A stretch of 64,000 nt of DNA, taken from contig JABLUY010000021.1 in assembly GCA_013306675.1 (NCBI GenBank), positions 5,984-69,983 of the forward strand. The letters are read 5' to 3'. Each line of letters begins with the position of its first letter. The stretch's first letter is position 1. Positions 56,280 to 64,000 of this stretch are shown one piece after another. The DNA comes from Thraustochytrium sp. TN22. Its lineage: Eukaryota > Sar > Bigyra > Thraustochytrida > Thraustochytriidae. The notes under the pieces are model-generated. The model saw only the letters and a list, made by a program, of their open reading frames with translations. It was not told where the DNA came from and ran no database searches. A program made the translations under genes and the position numbers.

Positions 56280-57093
56280 GGTGAGCGAGAACGGAAGCTG
56301 CCTTGCTCTTGCCTTGCTCTTGCCTTGCTGTTGTTGCTGCTCTTTGGTGCTGCTGCTCTTGCTGCTGCTGCTGCTGCTGCTGCCGCTGCCGCTGCTGCTG
56401 CTGCTGCTGCTCAAACGTAGCTCGCAGCTCCCTCGCGGATTGGTTAACGAATTGCTTGCAGCCAGTAGGCGCCGCGTGCGAGCCTCCGCAGGGGTTCGCC
56501 CCCCACCTCGAGCGTCGGATTGTGGCGGCTCGAGCGCGTCCCGTGCCTACTGCAGTGGGCCCGGCCGCATTGAGCCGTGACCCAGCGCCGCGAGAGGCAG
56601 GAGAAGCCCCCGGTCCTGGGTTGCACACGGGCGCGGCCACGTGCACAGCCACAAGCTCAGGTTTGGCACCGGCGTAGCAGAAGTTGCGCCGTGCCGGCCT
56701 CCGCGTCGAACTTCGCGTTGAAGCGAATGCCGTGCTCACTGTCAGCCCGCAAGACACGGCAGGTTTTGCGCCGCCAACGGTGGCGCTTGCTGTGCCACGT
56801 GATTATTAATGCGGCGGTCACGGCACGTGAAGTGTGAAGCAAGGGCCCGTGGCGGGTGCGCTTACCACCTGTCACTGTGGAAAGTAGCGGGAGCGCTCGC
56901 GGACACAAACCAAATACGGTCCAGGATCGCGCGGTATGGACGAGCCCCGAGGGCTCTTCAAGTTGGTGACCACCAAGGGGTTGGGCACTAGGCAAATTTC
57001 GGCACGGCACCGAGACAGCGCTGCGCCAATGTAGCGCCATATGGCGCGAGGGGCGCAAGCAGATCCCGATGTGGCATTGCCACGCCCAGTAGA

Positions 57094-57133
<40 letters not shown>

Positions 57134-57472
57134 GCAGCAGATACCGCCAGAATGCGCGCGCAGTGATCGTACGTACGCGCAAAGGAAGGAAGAAGGAAGA
57201 TATCTATTTGAGTCCGGTGATCATCAACAACAAAAAAAGGGGCGGAGGGGAAATGAGGGAAATGAGGATAAGCAGCAGAGCAGGCAGCAGCAGCAGAGCA
57301 CAGAAACGGCAGCAAGCACCTGCTACCTAGGCCTAGGCCTAGCTCGCGCTTGCGCGCTTGCTCGCTCGCTCGCTCACTCACTCACTCGCTCGCGCTCGCA
57401 CCCACACACACAGAGGCAGGCCGGCAGACAGACCAGTCCGCCAGCCTGAGTTTACTCATCGTCACCGCCAGT
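56280..57472. other. Intergenic between ACSBG paralogues 2 and 3
   Basis: No supported gene. Contains the CTG/CCGCTG-rich tract (56353-56412), a (GGCA)n microsatellite (57095-57132), CTCG/CTCA repeats (57360-57390) and a 21-bp direct duplication reaching the stop codon of paralogue 3 (57449-57490). Confidence 0.55.
57095..57132. repeat. (GGCA)n tetranucleotide microsatellite
   Basis: Nine to ten uninterrupted GGCA units between acyl-CoA synthetase genes; reverse complement of the CTGC/TGCC family of microsatellites seen elsewhere in the window. Confidence 0.95.
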
Positions 57473-59812
57473 TTACTCATCGTCACCCTCAAGGCCCTCG
57501 GCCATCTCGAGGGCGTCGGTGGAGTTGACCATGTCGAGGTCGACCATGGCCTTGAAGGAGCCCTCGAAGGCGTCAGCCTCGCCGGCAACGTCGTACGAGC
57601 CAACAGTCGAGTAGGGAATGAAGGCCGAGGAGGTCTTGGTGGTGTAAAAGGCGTCGATGATAGCGCTGTACTTGTCGGCGACGACGGAGCGCTTGAGCTT
57701 GAGCGTGGCGGTGAGCTCGTCGGTGGAGACGGAGAAGTCAAGCGGGAGGATGGTGAACTTCTGAATGCGCGCGGCGTTGGACGGAGTGACGTCGCCGTCG
57801 TTGCCAATGGCAACGAGGTTCGCGGTGATGTCCTCGATGAGAGCCTCGTTGGAGCAGGCCTCCTCGATGGTGGCGCCATACTGGGCGGCGGCGCCGACGA
57901 GCTCCGAGGTACCGGGAAGCTCGCCGGTGGCGCCCTTGGCCTTGAGCGTGAGGACGACGGCCATGAACTTGCGCTTGTCGCCGACCATCATGGCGTTCGA
58001 GATGTACGGCATGCTGGCCTTGATGGCGTCCTCAATGGGCACGGGCGCGACGTTCTCGCCACCAGCGCCGATGATGAGCTCCTTGTAGCGGCCAGTGATC
58101 TTGCACATGCCGAGCGTGGAGATGGCGCCCTTGTCGCCCGAGTGCAGCCAGCCCTCCTCGTCGATGGCCTCGCGGTTCTTCTTCTCAATCTCCTCGACGT
58201 GGTCATCGCCGAGCTTGGGGTTGGCAAGGTAGCCCATCATGATGTTGCGGCCGCGGAAGCAGAGCTCGCCCTGCTCCGCCTCCGAGGCGTGGAAGATGTC
58301 CTCCGTGCGCGGGCACTCGGTCTTGGAGCCGTCCTCGTGGACCTTGAAGACCTTGAGCTCCGCGCCGGGCATCTCGAAGCCGACCGTGCCCCACTGGTGC
58401 GCCGCGTCCGTAGACCAGGTGATGACGCCCGTGCACTCGGACATGCCGTAGACCTCGTTGACGTTGATGTTGAGGGAGCCAAAGTACTGCAGCAGCTCGC
58501 GGGTCATGGGCGCGGCGCCGGCGAAGGCGAACTTGCACTTGGAGAGGCCCAGCTTGGTCTTGATGATGCCGAGCAGCTTCTTGTAGACGCCGAGCGGGCC
58601 GAAGCCCGGGCTGACACCCGAGCCGGCAATCTGCTGGTTGAGCTGGTACTCGAGGCCGCGCTTCTTGGCGGCGGTGGAAAGCTTCTTCTTGAGGCCCGTG
58701 GCGGAGGCGCCCACGGCGAGGAGCTTCTCCTGGATCTTCTCCCACACGCGGGGCACGCCGATGAAGAGCGTGGGCTCGACGGCCGCCAGGCGCTGGCCCA
58801 GAGTGCCGGTCTTGAGGTCATACGAGCGCGCAAAGCTGACCGAGATCCAGCCCTTCATGGTGGCACCGGCCAGGATGGGCGCCACGATGTCAACCATCAT
58901 GCCGGCGACGTGCGAGAGCGGCAGGTACGAGAGGATGCGCTCCTCCTCCCGCTTCGTGCAGGCACCGCCCAGGTTGGGCAGCACGGCGGAGGCCTCGTAC
59001 ACGAGGTTGTCGTGCGAGATCATGACGGCCTTGGGGCGGCCAGTCGTGCCGCTCGTGTAGATGAGCGCCGCGCACATGCCCGGGCGGATCTTGCTGATGC
59101 GCTCGTCGAGCGCCGCCTCCTCGACGCTGGCGCCGCGCTGCAGCATCTCAGAGAAGGTGAGCACCTCCACCACCGAGCCGTCCTCGCGCGTAATGTCCGC
59201 GTCCTCGTGGTCCCAGCACACGATTGCCTTGAGGTACGGCAGGTCATCCACCACCTCGCGGAACTTGTTGAAGCACGCCGCGTTCTCGACCACCGCCACG
59301 GCCGTGTCACTGTGGAAGGCCTTGAACTGGACCTGCGCCGCCGTGTCGGACGGGTAGATGCCGGCCACCTTGCCGCCGGCGTGGATGGCGCCCAGCGCCG
59401 TGATGAGCCACTGCGGCGAGTTGAAGCCGAAGACCGACACCGCGTCGTGCTGGTCCATGCCAAAGTCCATGAAGGCCTTGGCCGCCAGGCGCACGTCGCG
59501 CTGGTACTCGCGCCACGTCCACGACTTCCAGTCCTTGAGGTCGAGCGCCGGCGGCGCCACCTCGCCGCGCGCCAGGCCGGGCATCTGCTCCGTGCGGAGC
59601 GCCACCTTGTTCCCGTTGCGCTGCACGGCCAGGTTGAACATCTCCACCATCGTCTTGGACGGCGTCATCGCCTCCGACGCGACGCCGGTCTCGGCGTACC
59701 GCACCGACACCTCGCCATCCTTCTCCGCCGTCCAGAACGGCCCGTCCTCCTCCGAGTACCGGGGCAGGTCGCTCGGCCGGTTCACCGGCGCGGTGCTCGC
59801 CGGCTTGGGCAT
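57473..59812 (-). CDS. ACSBG: Bubblegum-type acyl-CoA synthetase, paralogue 3
   Basis: Predicted 779 aa from MPKPASTAPVNRPSDL. Motifs: P-loop YTSGTTGRPK at Y252, YLPLSHVAGMMVDIVAP, FIGVPRVWEKIQEKL, GMSECTGVITW, SGDKGAISTLGMCKITGRYK and GGENVAPVPIEDAIK. More diverged from paralogues 1 and 2 near the N-terminus (WKSWTWREYQRDVRL instead of WKSWTYRQYRxxVRK) and in the region before the P-loop, so it is the older branch. The stop region is duplicated in a 21-bp direct repeat. The frame is open upstream to 60496, but that leader is Arg/Ala-rich and not shared with the paralogues. Confidence 0.93.
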   Translation of the reverse strand: MPKPASTAPVNRPSDLPRYSEEDGPFWTAEKDGEVSVRYAETGVASEAMTPSKTMVEMFNLAVQRNGNKVALRTEQMPGLARGEVAPPALDLKDWKSWTWREYQRDVRLAAKAFMDFGMDQHDAVSVFGFNSPQWLITALGAIHAGGKVAGIYPSDTAAQVQFKAFHSDTAVAVVENAACFNKFREVVDDLPYLKAIVCWDHEDADITREDGSVVEVLTFSEMLQRGASVEEAALDERISKIRPGMCAALIYTSGTTGRPKAVMISHDNLVYEASAVLPNLGGACTKREEERILSYLPLSHVAGMMVDIVAPILAGATMKGWISVSFARSYDLKTGTLGQRLAAVEPTLFIGVPRVWEKIQEKLLAVGASATGLKKKLSTAAKKRGLEYQLNQQIAGSGVSPGFGPLGVYKKLLGIIKTKLGLSKCKFAFAGAAPMTRELLQYFGSLNINVNEVYGMSECTGVITWSTDAAHQWGTVGFEMPGAELKVFKVHEDGSKTECPRTEDIFHASEAEQGELCFRGRNIMMGYLANPKLGDDHVEEIEKKNREAIDEEGWLHSGDKGAISTLGMCKITGRYKELIIGAGGENVAPVPIEDAIKASMPYISNAMMVGDKRKFMAVVLTLKAKGATGELPGTSELVGAAAQYGATIEEACSNEALIEDITANLVAIGNDGDVTPSNAARIQKFTILPLDFSVSTDELTATLKLKRSVVADKYSAIIDAFYTTKTSSAFIPYSTVGSYDVAGEADAFEGSFKAMVDLDMVNSTDALEMAEGLEGDDE

Positions 59813-60698
59813 GCTGCCTCTCGCCTTGCCTCGCCTTGCCTTGTCGCGCTCGCCGCTCCGCCGCGCTCCGCTCCGCCGCGCGCCGCGAGGATGGATCACC
59901 GCCGCGCCGCCGAGGATGGATCCCTCCGGCTCGCTGCTAGGCTTGGCTGTCGATTGATTGATTGATCGATAGCAGTTTGGGGTCTGCCGCGCCGCCCGCG
60001 CTACCTTCCGCGCGCGCCTCCTTTCCCACGCGCCGCGCCGATCCACGTCTCGCCGCCGAGGCCGCAGCCAGCAGGTAGCACGTGAGGCCACAGCCAGCAG
60101 GTGAGCGCAGTGGTGCACGCGCGCCGCCGAGCCCGGCCGCCGCTCCGAGCCGCCTGCCAGGCCGCGCCGCGCCGCGCCCGCCGTCGCGCGGGCGGCGGCG
60201 CAGCGCGAGCGAGTGCCTCCCCGCCCGCCCGCCCGCCCGCCTGCCCGCCTGCCTGCCTGTCGCGCGGCGGCTGGACGAGGCCTGCCCGGCTGGACAGCCA
60301 GCCAGGCCTGCCTGCCAGGGCCTGCCAGGCCTGGTTCCGCCTGCCTCTGGCGCTGCTGCCGACGCTGCCGCGGCCGGCCGGCGCCGCTGCGCAGCCTGCG
60401 CCGCTGCAGGGCGGCATGCAATGCATGCATGCGCCGCGCAGCCGAGCAGGCACGCCGGTCTTGACTGCCCGCGCGCGCGGCTGCACAGCATTGCACAAGG
60501 CAAGAGGCGCACGCTGGGCATGGCAGGCCTCGCAGGGAGGGAGGGAGGAAGGAAGGACTCGGAGCAGCAGGCCGCCGCGCCGGGCGCCGAGCCCAGAGAC
60601 GAGACGACGAGCGCGCGCGAGGCGACGCCGAGCGCGAGGCGCGGCGACCGCGAGGCGCGGCGAGCGCGAGGCGCGGCGAGCGCGAGGCGACGCGGAGG

Positions 60699-60729
<31 letters not shown>

Positions 60730-62088
60730 CGGCTTCCCGGCCACGGCCGGCCGGCCACGGCTGGCCGGCCTGCGAGCGCTGGGGGCCAGTGGTGAGCTGC
60801 GCTGGAGGGTGGCGGGCTCGAGCGCCAGGAAGAAGCGCGCGCGCAGCGCCGTGGACCGTGAGCTCCGCGCGCAGCGAGCGTCACTCGGAGCGTGAAATGG
60901 GGCGCGACGGCCGACGAAGCCGCTGCAAGGGCGCGGCGCGGCGCGGCGCGGCGCTGCGCGGCGGGCGGTACGAGCGGCGGGCGCGCGTGCCTGTCACGTT
61001 CATCGGGCCGCAGCCGCAGCTGGCGCCGGCCGATGCGGGGAAGCAAGGCACGGCAACGCGCGCGAGCCGCGGCCTGCGCTTGCGGAGCCTTGCGCGGCGC
61101 TCGCGGGTCAAGACTCGCCGGAGCCCGGTGGGTCTCGCCGCCTCGCCAGCCTTGCGTTCGCCGCTGCGTTGCGCAAGCCCCTGCCTGCCGGTGGCCTCTG
61201 GCCTGCAGCCGAGCGAGCGAGACCAACCAACAGGACAGGCACGCACGCCTTGCTGTCACTGATGCGATGCCTGGCCTGCAGTGTCGGACGAGCTGCGCTC
61301 GGGCGCGGCGGCCGACGCGGCGTCGACGCCGCCGGAGCGCGAGGCCGATGCCCGAAGCGGGCTCGCCGGTCCAATACTGAGTGGCGCAGGCTGCTGCCAG
61401 CTCGTGCCGTGGCACGACACTGACACTGCCTGCACTTCTGCTGGCACCAGCGCGTGCGCGCGACGTACCTCACCTGCTAGCTCCTCTAGCTAGCTAGTAG
61501 CTAGCGAGCGAGTTACCTCCTGTCCGCCGCGGCCGGTGCCTGGAGCTGGACTCGGAGCTGCTGGCTGCAGTGGCTGAGGTCACGGTGAGCTCGGCCAGCC
61601 AGCCAGCCGAGCCAGCCACGCCGTTGCCACGGGAGCGAGAGCTCCTGCCAGAACCGCGGCAGGGCGGCTGGCAGGCGGCTGGCACGCTTCTTTCCTCTGA
61701 CTGATCGTGACTCACAGCGGCGCCTCTCCACCGGCGTGCGAGGGGACAGCGAGCACCCGTCCCCGTCGCCATGTCGGTGTGTTGGTCGGGTGCGGACACC
61801 GTCACCGGTGCGGCGGTGGCGGCGGGAGCCTCGAAGTGGGACTCGGACTCACTCGGACGGAAACACAAGTCGCTTGTTCGAGCTTCGCATAACGGCGGCA
61901 TCCTTGATCGGCCAGCGGAGGCGGAGGCCCTCTTCCGGGTCCTTGTTCCTTTTGGTCAGAGTGCAATGCGTGCATGTGCGCGAGGAGAGGACTCGGAGAG
62001 CGAGCGCGGCACTGCACTGCGGCAGCGTTTGCCTTGGTCGCAAGATCTTGTTTCAATTTTTTAAAAAAGGTAGCCTACCACCAACCAC
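59813..62088. other. Intergenic; no gene recognised
   Basis: About 2.3 kb of GC-rich sequence with overlapping Arg/Ala/Pro-coding noise on both strands, CCCG/CCTG runs (60216-60262), GGCGCG repeats (60930-60965) and a TAGC/GCTA palindromic cluster (61481-61506). Probable promoter of ACSBG paralogue 3 on the left. Confidence 0.5.
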
Positions 62089-64000
62089 TCACAGAATGCG
62101 AAGAGCTCGGAGGTGATCGTCCCGTGCGCCCAAAAGGCAAAGAAGGCCGTCGCCTCCCGCCACGAGCGCAGGGCTGGAAAAGGTCTCCGCGGGAAGGTCA
62201 ATGCTTGCGGTGCAGCGCGGCGCGGACTTGCTACGATCCGACTCCGACTTCGAGTCGTCCCACTTCACAACGCTGAGACGGCCGGCCGTGCTGGCGACCA
62301 CGAGACAGTGGCCGCCGTCGTCAAAGAGGACCGGTCGTGTCCCAAGGGCAGCGTCCAAAAGCAGCTGCCAGCGCTCCACGCCGTCAGCAAGCGCCAGAGC
62401 GCGCACCGAACTGTCGTGGCTCGCCACGTAGAGGCAGTCGGCGTCCGCGGCAGGCGCTGAAAAGATGGGGCCGCACCCGGGCCACGCCTGCCACACCTCC
62501 TCGCCCGAGCCCAGGTCCACGCAGTGCACGGAGCCCTCCGCAGTGGCCGCCAAGGCGCGCGAGGTGCCGGCAATTCGCGTTAGCCCGCCAAAGACCGGGC
62601 CCGCAACCTGCAGCGTCCACCGCGGGCTCTGGTCCGCCTCGCCAAAACACGCCACGCTGCCCGCGAGCGTCGCCACCACCACCGCTGCCGCCGCCGCCGC
62701 CATGCCCGTGTTCGCGAGCTCCGCTGCAGACGTCACGTGGCCGTCCACCGCAAGCCGCGCCTTGATGCTAAAGTCCGCTCGCGACACGCACAGGAGACGC
62801 TCGTCGTAGGTGCCCACCCAGATGTGCTCCGCGGTCACGAGCGGCGTCGCCTTGAGATGCGCGCCGTACGGGCACGAGCGCAAAACCGCGCCACTTTGTG
62901 CGTCCAGCTCCACCAGTGACCCGGCCGGCAGCGACTCCGCGGCCGCGTGGCCCTCGGCGTCGCTCGCCGCGTACACGCTCGCGTAGAGGCGGTCGCCGTC
63001 CAGTGCCACAGCCGCGTGCACGCGGCCCGGCGTCTCAGGCTGCCGCCACATCAGGTGGCCGTCCGCCACGCGTACGGCGACCAGGTCATGTCCGTGCGAC
63101 CCCGCGTACGCGACGCCAGCGGCGACCACGGGCGCCGCGTCCACGCACCGCGCCAGCCGCACCGCCCAGACCGCCGCCGGCGTCACCTCCACGGCGGCCG
63201 CCCCAGCCGCCTCCGCAACGCGGGCTCGCTTGGCGCTTGGCTTGGACTGCACCTCGCCCTCGCCGGCGAGGACGTCCGCCAGCGCCGCCTCGCCCAAGAG
63301 CACGGCCGGGTCCACCTCGACCGCGTGCCCGGCCCGTCGCAGCGACCACGCCAGGTGCGTCGCCAAAAGCGAGTCGCCGCCCAGCGCCCGGAACGAGGCG
63401 CCTAGGTCCAGCGCCGCGTCCGAGCGCAGCCCCAGCACGCGGCGCACCACCGCCTCCAGCCCCAGCCCCAGCCCCGCGCCGGCCGCTGCAGCCCCCTCCA
63501 TCTCGGGCGCCACCGCCGCCGACAACGACCCGGCGTGCTGCGCCAAGAGGGCCGCGCGGTCTACCTTGCCGGTCGGCGTTCGCGGGAAGGCCTCCACGCA
63601 GACGAGCTGCGGCGCACCGGCGCCTTCCGGCACCGCGCGTAGGGTTGCGGTGGCGGCTTTGGCGCGCAGCGCCTCCATGTTCGAGCCGGACGCCTGCACA
63701 AAGGCCACCAGACGGTCCTCCACGACCTCCGCCAGTACCGCGCCCTGTGCCAGATCCAGCGCGCCACACAGGTCGGCCTGCACCTGGTCCAGCTGCACGC
63801 GGACGCCGCGCAGCTTGCGCTGGCCGTCCACCCTGCCGACCCAGTAGTACTCGCCTTCTGCGTCGCGAAAGCACAAGTCGCCTGTGCGGAAGCGCTCCGG
63901 CTCGTAGAACGCGCGCGCCGTCGCGTCCGTGAGGCCCAGGTAGCCCCGGGCCACCGGGGCGCCGCGTACCACCAGCTCACCAACGACATGAGCGCCCCGG
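62089..64000 (-). CDS. AASDH: AASDH/ACSF4-like adenylating enzyme with PCP and beta-propeller (N-terminus outside window)
   Basis: Partial: the frame is open to the right edge, and the edge reads GELVVRGAPVARGYLG, internal to an AMP-binding domain. About 635 C-terminal residues are present. Order: end of the adenylation domain with FRTGDLCFRDAEGEYYW and GRVDGQRKLRGVRV, the A10-type PRTPTGKVDRAAL with the catalytic-type Lys, a carrier domain with the phosphopantetheine Ser in FRALGGDSLLATHL, a Lys/Arg linker, then PQQ/WD-like propeller repeats (VAYAGSHGHDLVAVRV, IWVGTYDERLLCVSR, LYVASHDSSVRALAL). This architecture is that of AASDH/ACSF4 (beta-alanine-activating enzyme related to alpha-aminoadipate reductases). 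The substrate cannot be inferred without the missing adenylation core. Confidence 0.85.
   Translation of the reverse strand, partial: RGAHVVGELVVRGAPVARGYLGLTDATARAFYEPERFRTGDLCFRDAEGEYYWVGRVDGQRKLRGVRVQLDQVQADLCGALDLAQGAVLAEVVEDRLVAFVQASGSNMEALRAKAATATLRAVPEGAGAPQLVCVEAFPRTPTGKVDRAALLAQHAGSLSAAVAPEMEGAAAAGAGLGLGLEAVVRRVLGLRSDAALDLGASFRALGGDSLLATHLAWSLRRAGHAVEVDPAVLLGEAALADVLAGEGEVQSKPSAKRARVAEAAGAAAVEVTPAAVWAVRLARCVDAAPVVAAGVAYAGSHGHDLVAVRVADGHLMWRQPETPGRVHAAVALDGDRLYASVYAASDAEGHAAAESLPAGSLVELDAQSGAVLRSCPYGAHLKATPLVTAEHIWVGTYDERLLCVSRADFSIKARLAVDGHVTSAAELANTGMAAAAAAVVVATLAGSVACFGEADQSPRWTLQVAGPVFGGLTRIAGTSRALAATAEGSVHCVDLGSGEEVWQAWPGCGPIFSAPAADADCLYVASHDSSVRALALADGVERWQLLLDAALGTRPVLFDDGGHCLVVASTAGRLSVVKWDDSKSESDRSKSAPRCTASIDLPAETFSSPALVAGGDGLLCLLGARDDHLRALRIL

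Noticed and set aside
57350-59965. 871-aa open frame antisense to ACSBG paralogue 3 (a similar one lies antisense to paralogue 1)
   Set aside because: The frame and its composition simply mirror the conserved synthetase; similarity between the two antisense frames follows from the paralogy.

Overview
The window is GC-rich nuclear DNA from a eukaryote, most likely a heterotrophic protist. A thraustochytrid-type (labyrinthulomycete) stramenopile fits best, but this is inference. Evidence for a eukaryote: a spliced RPB11 gene with GT-AG introns, a Vti1-type SNARE, Slingshot, ROGDI/RAV2, EME1, PARP, ENDOV and NTH1 homologues, a Frizzled-type receptor, and long gene-poor spacers full of microsatellites. 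Most genes are single long open frames. Strong GC bias also leaves long meaningless open frames on the opposite strand of almost every gene; these were discarded.

Layout. 1-3.1 kb: no convincing gene. 3.1-4.7 kb: alanine-rich protein. 5.8-8.7 kb: secreted RCC1-like ectodomain on a PT-repeat stalk with four predicted membrane helices. 9.9-12.7 kb: PARP. 13.35-17.7 kb: a direct tandem array of an 829-bp unit, each carrying the same unknown 229-aa protein; the fourth unit is cut by a roughly 547-bp (CCTTG)n satellite and followed by a diverged, frameshifted fifth copy. 17.9-20.1 kb: NTH1 (Fe-S motif missing) convergent with endonuclease V. 20.2-22 kb: TPR-sulfotransferase. 22-22.6 kb: two small tandem repeats, one resembling a tRNA-Pro-derived element. 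22.7-26 kb: Frizzled/Smoothened-like receptor. 28-28.7 kb: small acidic nuclear-type protein. 31-33.1 kb: Slingshot phosphatase. 33.9-35.8 kb: ROGDI-like V-ATPase assembly factor. 36.35-39.3 kb: kynureninase divergent from an APH/CHK-like kinase. 39.9-40.7 kb: FCS-type zinc-finger protein. 40.7-44.1 kb: repeat-rich spacer. 44.1-45.9 kb: Vti1-like SNARE divergent from RPB11. 46.1-50 kb: EME1-like protein and a coiled-coil protein. 50.3-59.8 kb: three tandem bubblegum-type (ACSBG) acyl-CoA synthetases. 62.1-64 kb: the C-terminal part of an AASDH/ACSF4-like enzyme, running off the right edge.

These are independent eukaryotic genes, not an operon. Themes are DNA repair (PARP, NTH1, ENDOV, EME1), fatty-acid activation (three ACSBG paralogues plus an AASDH-like adenylating enzyme), membrane traffic and V-ATPase regulation (Vti1, ROGDI) and signalling (Frizzled-like, Slingshot). 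A recurring structural theme is local duplication at gene 3' ends: kynureninase and the zinc-finger gene each have a decayed copy of their own 3' end about 350-360 bp downstream, and two other genes have a short direct repeat across the stop codon.
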